Source of the DNA: Acidimicrobiaceae bacterium
GTDB taxonomy: Bacteria; Actinomycetota; Acidimicrobiia; Acidimicrobiales; Ilumatobacteraceae
Direction of reading: 5' to 3'
DNA: 43,898 nt
Assembly (NCBI GenBank): GCA_020637295.1
Contig: JACJWF010000020.1
Span: 1 to 43,898, forward strand
Part shown: piece after piece, positions 8,670 to 16,634 of the stretch
Numbering within the stretch: the first letter of the stretch is position 1
Layout: each line of letters starts with the position of its first letter
Made by a program: the position numbers and the translations under genes
Notes under the pieces: model-generated
Seen by the model: the letters and a program-made list of their open reading frames with translations, nothing else
The model's database searches: none
What the model was told of the DNA's origin: nothing

Positions 8670-10016
8670 ATGAGCCAGACGCTCGACGAAACCACCCAGG
8701 GCGCCCTGTACCAGGAGTTGCTCGACAACGACTCCCGTGTCGTCCCCGTGGTGCTGCGCAAGCAGTCGCCGATGGGTGACGGGTCGATGACCGTCCCCGT
8801 GTCCCGCTACACCGACCCTGCCTTTCACAAGGCCGAGGTCGAGAAGGTGTGGAAGAAGGTCTGGCAGATGGCCTGCCGGGAGGAAGACATCCCCGAGGTC
8901 GGCGACCACATCCCGTACGAGATCGCCGGCATCCAGGTGCTCGTGGTGCGCTCCGCCCCGGACACCATCAAGGCGTTCCGCAACATCTGCCTCCACCGCG
9001 GCCGCACCCTGAAGGAGTACCCCGGCCGGGCGGAGGAGTTCCGCTGCCCGTTCCACGGCATCGCCTGGAACCTGGACGGCAGCCTGAAGCACGTGCCGTG
9101 CAAGTGGGACTTCCCGCAGGTGCCCGACGAATGGCCGCTGCCGAGCGTCAACGTCGGCACGTGGAACGGGTTCGTGTTCATCAACCTCGACCCGAACTGC
9201 GCGCCGCTGGCCGACCACATCGGCGAGCTGGACGAGCACTTCGCCACCTGGGACCTCGCCAACCGCTACAAGGCGGTGCACGTGGGCAAGATCCTGCGCT
9301 GCAACTGGAAGCTGGCCCAGGAAGCGTTCATGGAGAGCTACCACGTGGTGGCCACGCACCCGCAGTTGCTGGCCGGCATGGGCGACACCATCACCCAGTA
9401 CGACTGCTTCGGCAACTTCGCCCGCGGCCTGACGCCCAACGGCGTCACCAGCACCCACGTGCGGTGGGAGCCCACCGAGCAGGAGATGATCGACGCGCTG
9501 ACGGACCGCACGCTGGACATCGACGAACTCATCCACGTGCCCGAGGGTCAGAAGTCGCGCACCGTGCTGGCGGAGCACCGCCGAGCGGCGCTCGCCGAGA
9601 CCATCGGCGTGGACGAGGCCAACAAGGTCACCGACGCCGAGCTGTGCGACAGCATCGTCTACACCCTGTTCCCCAACTTCCACCCGTGGGGCTCCTACAA
9701 CCGGATCGTCTATCGCTTCCGCCCCTACGGCAACCACCACAACCTGTCGATCATGGAGTGCATGATCCTCAACCCGTTCAAGGGCAAGCGGCCCAAGGCC
9801 GCCCCGCTGAAGATGCTCGGTGTGGACGACGACTGGACCGACGCCTTCGAGCTGGGCCTGCTGACCCGGGTGTTCAACCAGGACGTCTACAACCTGCCGA
9901 AGGTGCAGGAGGGCCTGGAGAGTGGTGCGATCGACGAGGTGGTCTTCGCCCGCTACCAGGAGACCAAGATCCGCTGCATCCAGAACGAGCTGATGCGCTG
10001 GATCGGCGCTGAGTAA
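8670..10016 (+). CDS. Rieske non-heme iron oxygenase, alpha subunit
   Basis: 448-residue ring-hydroxylating-type oxygenase. The Rieske [2Fe-2S] ligands are Cys107-x-His109 and Cys126-x2-His129. The catalytic domain has the mononuclear iron histidines His225 and His230 (ESYHVVATH). The conserved C-terminal block contains TLFPNFHPWG. It starts at ATG 8670 with GAAAGAGG upstream. It is a paralogue of the protein at 22431. The substrate is unknown; the fold covers aromatic dihydroxylation, O/N-demethylation and steroid hydroxylation. It lies downstream of the small orphan gene and upstream of a TetR gene. Confidence 0.95.
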   Translation: MSQTLDETTQGALYQELLDNDSRVVPVVLRKQSPMGDGSMTVPVSRYTDPAFHKAEVEKVWKKVWQMACREEDIPEVGDHIPYEIAGIQVLVVRSAPDTIKAFRNICLHRGRTLKEYPGRAEEFRCPFHGIAWNLDGSLKHVPCKWDFPQVPDEWPLPSVNVGTWNGFVFINLDPNCAPLADHIGELDEHFATWDLANRYKAVHVGKILRCNWKLAQEAFMESYHVVATHPQLLAGMGDTITQYDCFGNFARGLTPNGVTSTHVRWEPTEQEMIDALTDRTLDIDELIHVPEGQKSRTVLAEHRRAALAETIGVDEANKVTDAELCDSIVYTLFPNFHPWGSYNRIVYRFRPYGNHHNLSIMECMILNPFKGKRPKAAPLKMLGVDDDWTDAFELGLLTRVFNQDVYNLPKVQEGLESGAIDEVVFARYQETKIRCIQNELMRWIGAE

Positions 10017-10115
10017 GTAGTCACCAACTAGCCTCAGCTCATCGACGCCGCTGCCACCACTCCTCGCCGCCCCGCCCACCGCCCCTCTCGCCGCAACTCG
10101 GTCATCGAGGGTGCG

Positions 10116-10658
10116 ATGGGGTTGTTCTCCTCGTTCCCGGTGGAGGACGTGACGGTGCTGGACATCGCCAACGCGGTGGACATGACCCCAGCGGCGGTCT
10201 ACTACCACTTCGCGTCGAAGGAGCAGATCCTGCTCGAGGGCATGGAGGCATTCGCCGAGAAGATGCTGGCGGAGATGCGCGGCCACCTGTCGGCGAAGGG
10301 CGACAAGGAGGGCGTGCGCAGCCTGGTGGCGCACATGCTCACCTGGGTGCAGCGCCACCGCACGGCGGCCACCGTCTACTTCGTCGGGTCCGTGGGTCTC
10401 AACCTGCTGGTGGAGGCGCTGCGCCGCGAGACCCGGCTGGAGATGGTGGCACTCCTCGGCGAGGCGACGAAGGCGGCGCGAGGGAAGCTGATGCCCGCCG
10501 AGGTGGGCGTCATCGGCGTGGCACTGGTGTCGGTGCTGGAGACGGCCGCCGCGTCGGCGTTGAACCAGGACGTGGCGTACCGCAGCATGGGGTCGCGCCG
10601 GTTCGTCGACGAGGTGAAGCGCCTGGCCGACCGGGTGGCCGGCATCGACCCGGCCTGA
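10116..10658 (+). CDS. TetR family regulator, start probably further upstream without a standard start codon
   Basis: TetR-type repressor. The helix-turn-helix reads VTVLDIANAVDMTPAAVYYH, followed by FASKEQIL. The first ATG (10116) gives 180 residues, but helix 1 of the DNA-binding domain (RRNSVIEGAMGLF) is encoded in frame upstream from about 10089, and the frame stays open back to a TAG at 10029 with no ATG, GTG or TTG. Translation may begin at a rare codon such as ATC 10041, or the upstream sequence contains an error. It follows the Rieske gene by 99 bases and may regulate that operon (inference). Confidence 0.85.
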   Translation: MGLFSSFPVEDVTVLDIANAVDMTPAAVYYHFASKEQILLEGMEAFAEKMLAEMRGHLSAKGDKEGVRSLVAHMLTWVQRHRTAATVYFVGSVGLNLLVEALRRETRLEMVALLGEATKAARGKLMPAEVGVIGVALVSVLETAAASALNQDVAYRSMGSRRFVDEVKRLADRVAGIDPA

Positions 10659-10664
10659 GGAGCC

Positions 10665-11465
10665 TCAGTTGCGCTTGCTGTCCGGCAGGCGCATCAGGTG
10701 GTTGCCGTTGTCCACCGGGATCACCTGCCCGGTGATGGAGCTGGACAGGTCGCTGGCCAGCCACAACGCCACGTTGGCGCAGTCGTCCACCGTGGTCACC
10801 CGTCGCAGCGCGGACTCGTTGATGTAGGCCTCGGTGATGGGCGTCTCGCCGCTCATGTCCACGCGGGCGTCGTCCACCGGCGTGAGGCCGCCGAAGTCGT
10901 TCATCGCCGTCGGCACGAACGTCGGGGCCAACGCGTTGACCCGCACGCCCTCGGCGCCGAACTCGCGGGCGGCGATCTTGGTGACGAAGTTGATGCCGGC
11001 CTTGCTGCCGGAGTAGGCGGAGTGCTTCACCGGCACGAGGATCGCGGTGGTGGACGTGATGTTGATGAGCGAGCCGCCGGTGCCCTGGTCGGCGATGTAC
11101 GCACCGAAGTGCTTCATGAACCAGAAGGCGCCCCAGAAGTCCACCTTCGTCACGGTCTCCAGCATCTCCGGCGTCATGTCGCGGATGAAGGACTTCATGT
11201 TGAGGCCGGCAGAGTTGATGGCGATGTCGATCCCGCCCATCTTCTCGGCGGCGAAGTCCACCAGTGCCTTCACGTCGTCGTGCTCGCCGACGTCGCAGCG
11301 GCAGGCGTGGGCGCCGGTGGCGTCGGCCAGGCGCTCCAGGTTGTCGATGCGGCGGGCGGCGACGACTTGCTGGGCGCCGTGCTCGGCGAACAACTCGGCG
11401 ATGCGCCAGCCGATGCCGCTGGACGCCCCGAGGATGACGACCCGCTTGTTTTCCAGAAGACCCAT
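10665..11465 (-). CDS. SDR family oxidoreductase
   Basis: Classical short-chain dehydrogenase, 266 residues from ATG 11465 (MGLLENKRV). The nucleotide-binding motif is GASSGIG near residues 12-18, then NSAG, and the catalytic Tyr151-x3-Lys155 is in YSGSK. It probably oxidises or reduces an alcohol/ketone with NAD(P). An in-frame ATG 8 codons upstream is possible, but the 11465 start matches family N-termini. It is divergent from the operon starting at 11514 with a 48-base gap, and its 3' end is 6 bases from the convergent TetR stop. Confidence 0.92.
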   Translation of the reverse strand: MGLLENKRVVILGASSGIGWRIAELFAEHGAQQVVAARRIDNLERLADATGAHACRCDVGEHDDVKALVDFAAEKMGGIDIAINSAGLNMKSFIRDMTPEMLETVTKVDFWGAFWFMKHFGAYIADQGTGGSLINITSTTAILVPVKHSAYSGSKAGINFVTKIAAREFGAEGVRVNALAPTFVPTAMNDFGGLTPVDDARVDMSGETPITEAYINESALRRVTTVDDCANVALWLASDLSSSITGQVIPVDNGNHLMRLPDSKRN

Positions 11466-11513
11466 GCGGACAGAGTAGTTTCTTTGCATCGTCTACTGAA
11501 AGCGACGTTGCTG

Positions 11514-12692
11514 ATGCCCCGCAACCTCACACAACTGGACGAATGGCCGCGCCACCAGACGCTGGACACGTTCGACATGGTGGCCAGCGACAGCGAGCGC
11601 TGGAGCGACGGTTCGTGGATCTGCGTGGGCGACCCGGCGGGGGCGTGCCACCTCATCACCGCCCTGCGCTGGTACCCCAACACCAATGTGGTGGATGGCT
11701 ACGCCATCGTCGCCCTGGACGACGGCCGCCAGCACAACCTGCGGGTCAGCCGGCGGATGCGCCCGGCCATCGACGACCTGTCGTGCGGGCCGATGTGGAT
11801 GCGGATCGTCGAGGGCCTGCGGGTGCTGGAGGTCGGCGCCACGCCGAACGAGTCGGGCATCGAGTTCGACCTGCGGTGGGACGGGTTCAGCCCGTGCTTC
11901 GACGAGACGTCCGGCATCCGTCGCTACCAGGACGGCCGGGTGGTGCGCGCCCGCAGCAACTTCGTGCAGGTCGGCAACGTCAGCGGCTCCATCACCGTGC
12001 AGGGCCGCCGCTTCGACGTGGACTCGTCGTGGGTCGGTGCCCGCGACCACTCCTGGGGCATCGGCGACACGGGCAACGGCAACCAGCGCGGGTTCGCCGC
12101 GCCCGCCGGTGGCCCGGCCTCCGCCCACCAGGGCGCGACCCTCCGTCACTTCGGGCTGCGGCACTTCACGTTCGTCCGCTTCCCGACCCGGTCGGTGTTC
12201 TTCCGCTTCCACCATGCAGCCGACGGGCGGATCACCGACGACCACAGCTGGGTGGACTACCCCTACGGCTCCGGTCGCGAGGGCTGGGGGTACGTCTCCA
12301 AGGAGGTCGAGTCCGTCGAGTTCGTCGAGGGCCGGCGGCGGATCGCCCGCTCCGTGGTGCGCCTCGGCCGGCCCGACGGCGGGTTCGACCGCTTCGCCAT
12401 CCGGCCGGTCAGCCGGCCCCTGTACATGAAGGGCGGCGGCTACTGGGACGGGTTCGACGACGGGCTCGGGCGGGGCGTGTACCGGGGTGAACTGAAGGTC
12501 GAGCACGACGTGTGGGACGTGTCGCACCCGACGGTGGTGCGCGACCTCGCGGGCCAGGTGGTGCCGCAACGGAACGGCGCGTGGGCGGAGGAGATCGCCG
12601 TGTTCGAGAACCTCGACGACCCCACCGAGGTGGGGCTGGGCGAGTTCGAGGGCGTGGTCGGCGGCCCCTACCCGGGTGTCGTCGAGGACTAG
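11514..12692 (+). CDS. Lipocalin-like / hydroxyneurosporene-synthase-like protein (copy A)
   Basis: 392-residue protein of uncertain function. Features resemble the AttH/CrtC-type double-lipocalin superfamily (some members hydrate carotenoid double bonds): many beta strands and a conserved HSWG (His179). A C-terminal block GGGYWDGFDDGLGRGVYRGE is followed by VWDVSHPT. These blocks recur in the paralogue at 36224-37315. It starts at ATG 11514 and is first gene of the operon with an NTF2-like gene, a small helical gene and a phosphotransferase. A role as hydratase or ligand-binding protein is a hypothesis. Confidence 0.72.
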   Translation: MPRNLTQLDEWPRHQTLDTFDMVASDSERWSDGSWICVGDPAGACHLITALRWYPNTNVVDGYAIVALDDGRQHNLRVSRRMRPAIDDLSCGPMWMRIVEGLRVLEVGATPNESGIEFDLRWDGFSPCFDETSGIRRYQDGRVVRARSNFVQVGNVSGSITVQGRRFDVDSSWVGARDHSWGIGDTGNGNQRGFAAPAGGPASAHQGATLRHFGLRHFTFVRFPTRSVFFRFHHAADGRITDDHSWVDYPYGSGREGWGYVSKEVESVEFVEGRRRIARSVVRLGRPDGGFDRFAIRPVSRPLYMKGGGYWDGFDDGLGRGVYRGELKVEHDVWDVSHPTVVRDLAGQVVPQRNGAWAEEIAVFENLDDPTEVGLGEFEGVVGGPYPGVVED

Positions 12693-12716
12693 ACCGAGGA
12701 CGAGGAGAAGCGTCAG

Positions 12717-13199
12717 ATGGCCATCACCCAGCGAGAGATCGACTGCGCGCGGGACCTGTTCAACATCGGGTGGTCGGGCGACGACCCGCTCGGCCCCACC
12801 CGCTACATGACCGAGGACGTGCAGATGCGCGACATCGCCATGAAGGCCGGGCCGGAGGCCATCACCGGGCACGAGGCCATCGCCAACCGCTGGCGGCACG
12901 TCGCCGGACGGATGCGCCTGCCGGTGGAGGACATCTTCGTCGGGGTCGACGGCGACAGCATCGTGGTGCAGTGGTTCGTCTACGTGAAGATCGTCGAGGG
13001 CGAGCATGCCGGCCGGTGGGACATGGGCGAGGGCAACAGCCTGCTGTACTTCCGCGACGGCCTGGTCTCGTTGGAGGTGGACTTCTGGCACGGCCGTCAG
13101 GGCAAGTGCGACGACTGGGAGGCCCACTTCGCGGCCCGCCAGGCGTTGGGCAAGGCCCGGCGCGGCGGGGTCAGCGGCTTCTGGGTGCCGGAGGCGTAG
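12717..13199 (+). CDS. NTF2-like / SnoaL-like domain protein
   Basis: 160-residue cone-fold protein of the NTF2/SnoaL superfamily, which includes ketosteroid isomerases, polyketide cyclases and limonene-epoxide-hydrolase-like enzymes. The pattern is an N-terminal helix (DCARDLFNIGWSGDD), the strand/helix GHEAIANRWRHV, then four beta strands ending in DFWHG. A good ribosome binding site (GAGGAGAAG) lies 6 bases before ATG 12717. It sits 24 bases after the lipocalin-like gene and 4 before the next gene, so it is co-transcribed. The exact reaction cannot be assigned. Confidence 0.8.
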   Translation: MAITQREIDCARDLFNIGWSGDDPLGPTRYMTEDVQMRDIAMKAGPEAITGHEAIANRWRHVAGRMRLPVEDIFVGVDGDSIVVQWFVYVKIVEGEHAGRWDMGEGNSLLYFRDGLVSLEVDFWHGRQGKCDDWEAHFAARQALGKARRGGVSGFWVPEA

Positions 13200-13203
13200 G
13201 GCG

Positions 13204-13620
13204 ATGACGCTGCCCGTGCTGCCCGAGGTGGAGACGATCCTGGCCAACTCGGCGCAGGTGCTGCGCGACGTGGTGCTGCCCGATCTGACCGACGAGTGGC
13301 CCCGCAACTGCGCGCGGGTCATCGCCGGGGCGCTGGACTACGCGATCGGCCTGCTGAAGGAGGACCGCGCCGCCGAGTACCGGGCGGAGCTGGAGGTCGC
13401 CCTGCGGGGTGTGGCCGGCGAGGTGCAGGGCGAAGGCTCGCCGTTCGAGCGGGCCTCGGCCGCGCTGGTGTGGTCGCGGGAGCACGACGGGCCGGAGGCC
13501 GACGCTGTGCGCGCCGTGCTGCACCCGGTGCTGGCGGCCCAGATGGACCGCGAGGCGGCGGCGTCCGAGCCCCTGCTGACGGCGTTGCACGTGGCGATGC
13601 GCGGGACGGACCAGAAGTGA
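13204..13620 (+). CDS. Small helical protein paired with phosphotransferase (copy A; DUF6285-like, tentative)
   Basis: 138-residue, mostly helical soluble protein. N-terminal segment VLRDVVLPDLTDEWPRNCARVIAGALDYA matches VRNVLLPALSDDWARAAAVQLVGLARYA in the 28950-29396 protein. Both proteins end with a similar DAVRAVLHPVL / EVRAVLRPIA segment. Each copy lies directly upstream of, and overlaps, an APH-type phosphotransferase gene. I recall DUF6285 as a family with this neighbourhood, but that assignment needs a profile search. It could be a partner or regulator of the kinase. Confidence 0.8.
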   Translation: MTLPVLPEVETILANSAQVLRDVVLPDLTDEWPRNCARVIAGALDYAIGLLKEDRAAEYRAELEVALRGVAGEVQGEGSPFERASAALVWSREHDGPEADAVRAVLHPVLAAQMDREAAASEPLLTALHVAMRGTDQK

Positions 13621-14579
13621 GCGACACCCCCGACACGCTGGCCCCGACGCCGGAGCGCTTCGCCGCCTACCTGACGGAGGCGATGAACCAGACGGTGCTG
13701 GTGAACGCCCAGCGGCGGGTGGCGATGGGTCAGTCGCGGGCGATGTACCTGCTGGACGCAGTGGTCGGCGGGGTCGCCCAGACGCTGGTGGCCCGGGTGG
13801 AGCAGAGCGGCCTGCTGGGCAGCGACTCCACGCTGGAGGTGCCGGTGATGCAGGCGCTGTTCCGTGCCGGCTACCCGGTGGCGGAGATCCTGGCCTACGA
13901 GCCGACGGGCTCCGTCGTCGGTCAGCCGTTCTTCGTGATGGCGTTCGTCGAGGGCATCTCCAAGGAGGACCTGTCCACGCTGGACGACTACGTCCGCCTG
14001 CTGCACCAGTTGCACCAGTACGACCCCGACGCGATTGGGCTCGGGTCGTTGCCGAAGCCGCCGCTGCCGAAGGGCCCGGCGCTGGACCAGGTGGACCGCT
14101 GGGACCGCACCTACCGCAGCGGGCTGATGGGCGAGCCGTCGCCGCTGGTCGAGGAAGCCATCGCCTACCTGCGCCGCCACGCGCCGGACAGCGACCGGCT
14201 GTGCATCGTCCACGCCGACCCCGGCCCGGGCAACTACATGTACGTCGGCTCGACCATCACGGCAGTGGTGGACTGGGAGTTCACCCACCTCGGCGACGAG
14301 TACGACGACTGGGCGTATCTCATCTACATGCGCGGCCGCCGCGTGCGGTCGCCGGAGGAGTGGATCGCCCGCATCCGCGAGGTGGTCGGGGTGGAGATCG
14401 ACCCGGAGCGCCTGCGCTACTGGCGGGCCGTGAAGCACCTGATGGGTGTGGCCATCGACCAGACGGCGACGCGCTTGTACGCCGAGCGGGTGGAGACGGC
14501 GCCGAACCTGCTGGCCATCGGTACGGCGATCCACCTGTCCGCCCTGCAGATGCTCTACAAGGCCGTCCTCGCCGGGTAG
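13617..14579 (+). CDS. Phosphotransferase family protein (APH / ACAD10 N-terminal type), copy A
   Basis: 320-residue kinase-fold enzyme of the aminoglycoside-phosphotransferase/choline-kinase group. The catalytic loop is HADPGPGN (His199, Asp201, Asn206) and the metal-binding motif is DWEFTHLGD (Asp219). Family relatives (ACAD10/11 N-terminal domains) phosphorylate hydroxylated acyl intermediates during catabolism. Start GTG 13617 overlaps the preceding stop by 4 bases (GTGA). It is the last gene of the 11514-14579 operon. Resistance function is unlikely given the catabolic context. Confidence 0.9.
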   Translation: MSDTPDTLAPTPERFAAYLTEAMNQTVLVNAQRRVAMGQSRAMYLLDAVVGGVAQTLVARVEQSGLLGSDSTLEVPVMQALFRAGYPVAEILAYEPTGSVVGQPFFVMAFVEGISKEDLSTLDDYVRLLHQLHQYDPDAIGLGSLPKPPLPKGPALDQVDRWDRTYRSGLMGEPSPLVEEAIAYLRRHAPDSDRLCIVHADPGPGNYMYVGSTITAVVDWEFTHLGDEYDDWAYLIYMRGRRVRSPEEWIARIREVVGVEIDPERLRYWRAVKHLMGVAIDQTATRLYAERVETAPNLLAIGTAIHLSALQMLYKAVLAG

Positions 14580-14635
14580 CCGCGCCGGCGGTCGAGGCAC
14601 TGGACGGCCGGCCGCGCCGCAGGTGCACAGGTTGG

Positions 14636-14755
14636 CCCCGTTCACGTCAGTTCGTTTTCGATTCCATCGCCTCGGTCGGCCAGGTCGTCGCCGGGGCTCG
14701 AGCAGGGGGTCGGAGGTCCGAGACCGAATCGAAATCGGAATGAAGTGAAACGGGG
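14636..14755. repeat. Imperfect terminal inverted repeat element, about 120 bp
   Basis: The left arm (14636-14665) begins CCCCGTTCACGTCAG; the reverse complement of the right arm (14726-14755) begins CCCCGTTTCACTTCA. Further in, both share TTTCGATTC. The arms match at roughly 26-27 of 30 positions with one 1-base bulge. The 60-base centre has no reading frame. Lying between convergent genes, it could act as a bidirectional terminator, or be a small non-autonomous transposable relic (MITE-like). No clear target-site duplication was seen. Confidence 0.55.
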
Positions 14756-14810
14756 CGCTGGTGAAGGCCCGGACCGGGGCGTCGACGGGCCGCCGCTGAG
14801 CGGCCGACCG

Positions 14811-15590
14811 TCAGCCGCGCACGCCCTCGCCTTGCGGCGGCAGGGAGTGGCCGTTGCCGGCGCTGACCCCGCCGTCCACCGGCAGGGCTACGCCGGTGAT
14901 GAAGCTGGCCTCGGGGGAGGCGAGGAAGACGATGGCCGCGGCCACCTCGTCCGGGTCGCCCCAGCGCTGCATCGGGATCATCCGCCGCAGCCCCTCGCCG
15001 ACGTCGGTGCCGAGGTGCTTGTCCGTCATCCCGCTCCGCACGGGGCCGGGGCAGATGGCGTTGACCCGGATGCGGTCCAGCGCCAGGTCGATCGACGCCG
15101 AGCGCACCAGGTTCAGCACGGCCGCCTTGGTGGTGTTGTACGGCCAGCGGCCCTTCTCCCCGCCGAGCCCGGCGGTGGACGCCGTGACCACGATCGACCC
15201 GCCGCCGACCGACCGCATCGGGGCGATCGCCGCGCGGATGCCCAGCGCCACGGCCCGCACGTTGAGCTGGTAGCAGCGGTCCAGCACGGCCATGTCGAGC
15301 GTCTCCAGCGAGCCGGAGCCGGGGATGCCGGCGTTGAGCACGCTGACGTCCAGCCGCCCGAACCGCTCCATGCAGGCCGCGACCATCGCCGAGTTGACGC
15401 CCTCGTCGGTGACGTCACCCGCCATCGGGACAACGGGCGCGCCCTCCGGCACCCAGCCGAAGTTGTCCGTCGTCAGGTCGACGGCCACCACGCCGTAGCC
15501 GCGCTCCACCAGGAGCTCCACCGTGGAGCGCCCGATCCCGGAGGCCCCACCGGTGACGATCGCCGCCCGCTGCACGCCTGCCGCACCCAT
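14811..15590 (-). CDS. SDR family oxidoreductase
   Basis: Classical SDR, 259 residues from ATG 15590. The cofactor motif is GGASGIG, the N-A-G motif is LNAGIPG, and the catalytic pair is Tyr151/Lys155 (YNTTK). The C-terminus ITGVALPVDGG is typical of the family. It starts 3 bases after the stop of the MDR gene upstream, so it is the last gene of the minus-strand operon phosphotransferase-MDR-SDR. The frame remains open further 5', but that part is the antisense of the MDR gene in another frame. Confidence 0.92.
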   Translation of the reverse strand: MGAAGVQRAAIVTGGASGIGRSTVELLVERGYGVVAVDLTTDNFGWVPEGAPVVPMAGDVTDEGVNSAMVAACMERFGRLDVSVLNAGIPGSGSLETLDMAVLDRCYQLNVRAVALGIRAAIAPMRSVGGGSIVVTASTAGLGGEKGRWPYNTTKAAVLNLVRSASIDLALDRIRVNAICPGPVRSGMTDKHLGTDVGEGLRRMIPMQRWGDPDEVAAAIVFLASPEASFITGVALPVDGGVSAGNGHSLPPQGEGVRG

Positions 15591-15592
15591 CG

Positions 15593-16618
15593 TCAGACCT
15601 CCCAGTCCGTGTCCAGCCGCACCAGCGCTTTGCCGACGTTGCCGCCCTTCAGCATCCCGAGGAACGCCTCCACGGCATGGTCGATGCCGTCGGTGACCGT
15701 CTGCCGGTTGACGACGTCGCCGCTGCGCAGCCAGCCGGCGACGGTGCGCTCGAACTCCGGCCGCATGTCCTCGTGGTCGCGGACGATGAAGCCGCGCAGA
15801 GTGATCCGCCGCAGCACCGCCTCGATCAGGCGGTTGATGTCGTAGCTGCGCGACGACGAGTCGAACTGGGAGATCATCCCGCACAGCGCCACATGGCCAC
15901 CGATGTGCATGGCGTTGATGGCCGCCACCAGCTGCTCACCGCCGACGTTGTCGAAGTAGACGTCGATGCCGTCGGGTGCCACGCGGGCCAGGCCCTCGGC
16001 CGCCCGCTCCGCCCGGTAGTCGAACGCGTCGTCGTAGCCGAGGTCGTCGACCAGCATCCGCACCTTCTCCGCCCCGCCGGCGCTGCCCACCACACGGGAC
16101 GCCCCGAGCAGCTTGGCGAAGCGCCCGGCCGCGCTGCCCACGGCACCCGCCGCGGCGCTGATGAACACCACGTCGCCAGCCTTCATCTCGCCGGTGCGTT
16201 GCAGGCCGACCCAGGCGGTGAACCCGGTCTGCCCAAGCACGCCCAGCCAGGACCCGGCCGGCGCGGCGGCGGTGTCCACCACCGTGGCCGTCGAGGCGTC
16301 GATGACGGCGTGGTCGCGCCACCCCATCCGGTGCCGCACGACGGTGCCGGGGGCGAAGCCCTCGCCGGCCAGGACGACGCCGATCGCCGAACCGTCCAGC
16401 GGCTGGCCGATTTCGAAGTTCGTCGTGTACTGCTTCTCCGAGGTCTCCAGGCGCCCGCGCATGGAGGGGTCCACGCTCATCACGATGTTGCGCAGCAGCA
16501 CCTGGCCCGGCTGCAGCGCGGGGATCGGCCACTCCTCGACGGCGAAGTCCGAGGCGACCGGGCCGTCGGGGCCGGGGCGGCCCTGGAGGGTGACGAGGCG
16601 GGTGGAGGTGGGCAGCAT
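15593..16618 (-). CDS. NADP-dependent medium-chain oxidoreductase (CurA/PTGR type)
   Basis: 341-residue zinc-free MDR enzyme of the leukotriene-B4-dehydrogenase/curcumin-reductase group, which reduces alpha,beta-unsaturated ketones. Diagnostic pieces are VDPSMRGR near residue 50, LGVLGQTGFTAWVGL, the dinucleotide motif SAAAGAVGSAAGRFAKLLGA, and FDNVGG. No structural-zinc cysteine cluster is present. It starts at ATG 16618 with GGAGACCC upstream. It is the middle gene of the minus-strand operon. A double-bond reductase step in ring degradation is plausible. Confidence 0.92.
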   Translation of the reverse strand: MLPTSTRLVTLQGRPGPDGPVASDFAVEEWPIPALQPGQVLLRNIVMSVDPSMRGRLETSEKQYTTNFEIGQPLDGSAIGVVLAGEGFAPGTVVRHRMGWRDHAVIDASTATVVDTAAAPAGSWLGVLGQTGFTAWVGLQRTGEMKAGDVVFISAAAGAVGSAAGRFAKLLGASRVVGSAGGAEKVRMLVDDLGYDDAFDYRAERAAEGLARVAPDGIDVYFDNVGGEQLVAAINAMHIGGHVALCGMISQFDSSSRSYDINRLIEAVLRRITLRGFIVRDHEDMRPEFERTVAGWLRSGDVVNRQTVTDGIDHAVEAFLGMLKGGNVGKALVRLDTDWEV

Positions 16619-16634
16619 GGGGTCTCCTTCGGGG

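Noticed and set aside
8373..10358. 661-codon minus-strand open frame opposite the Rieske gene
   Set aside because: No recognisable domain; it is the antisense shadow of a gene with clear cluster and iron ligands.
14636..14755. Insertion sequence
   Set aside because: No transposase frame and no clear target duplication; only the inverted ends are visible.
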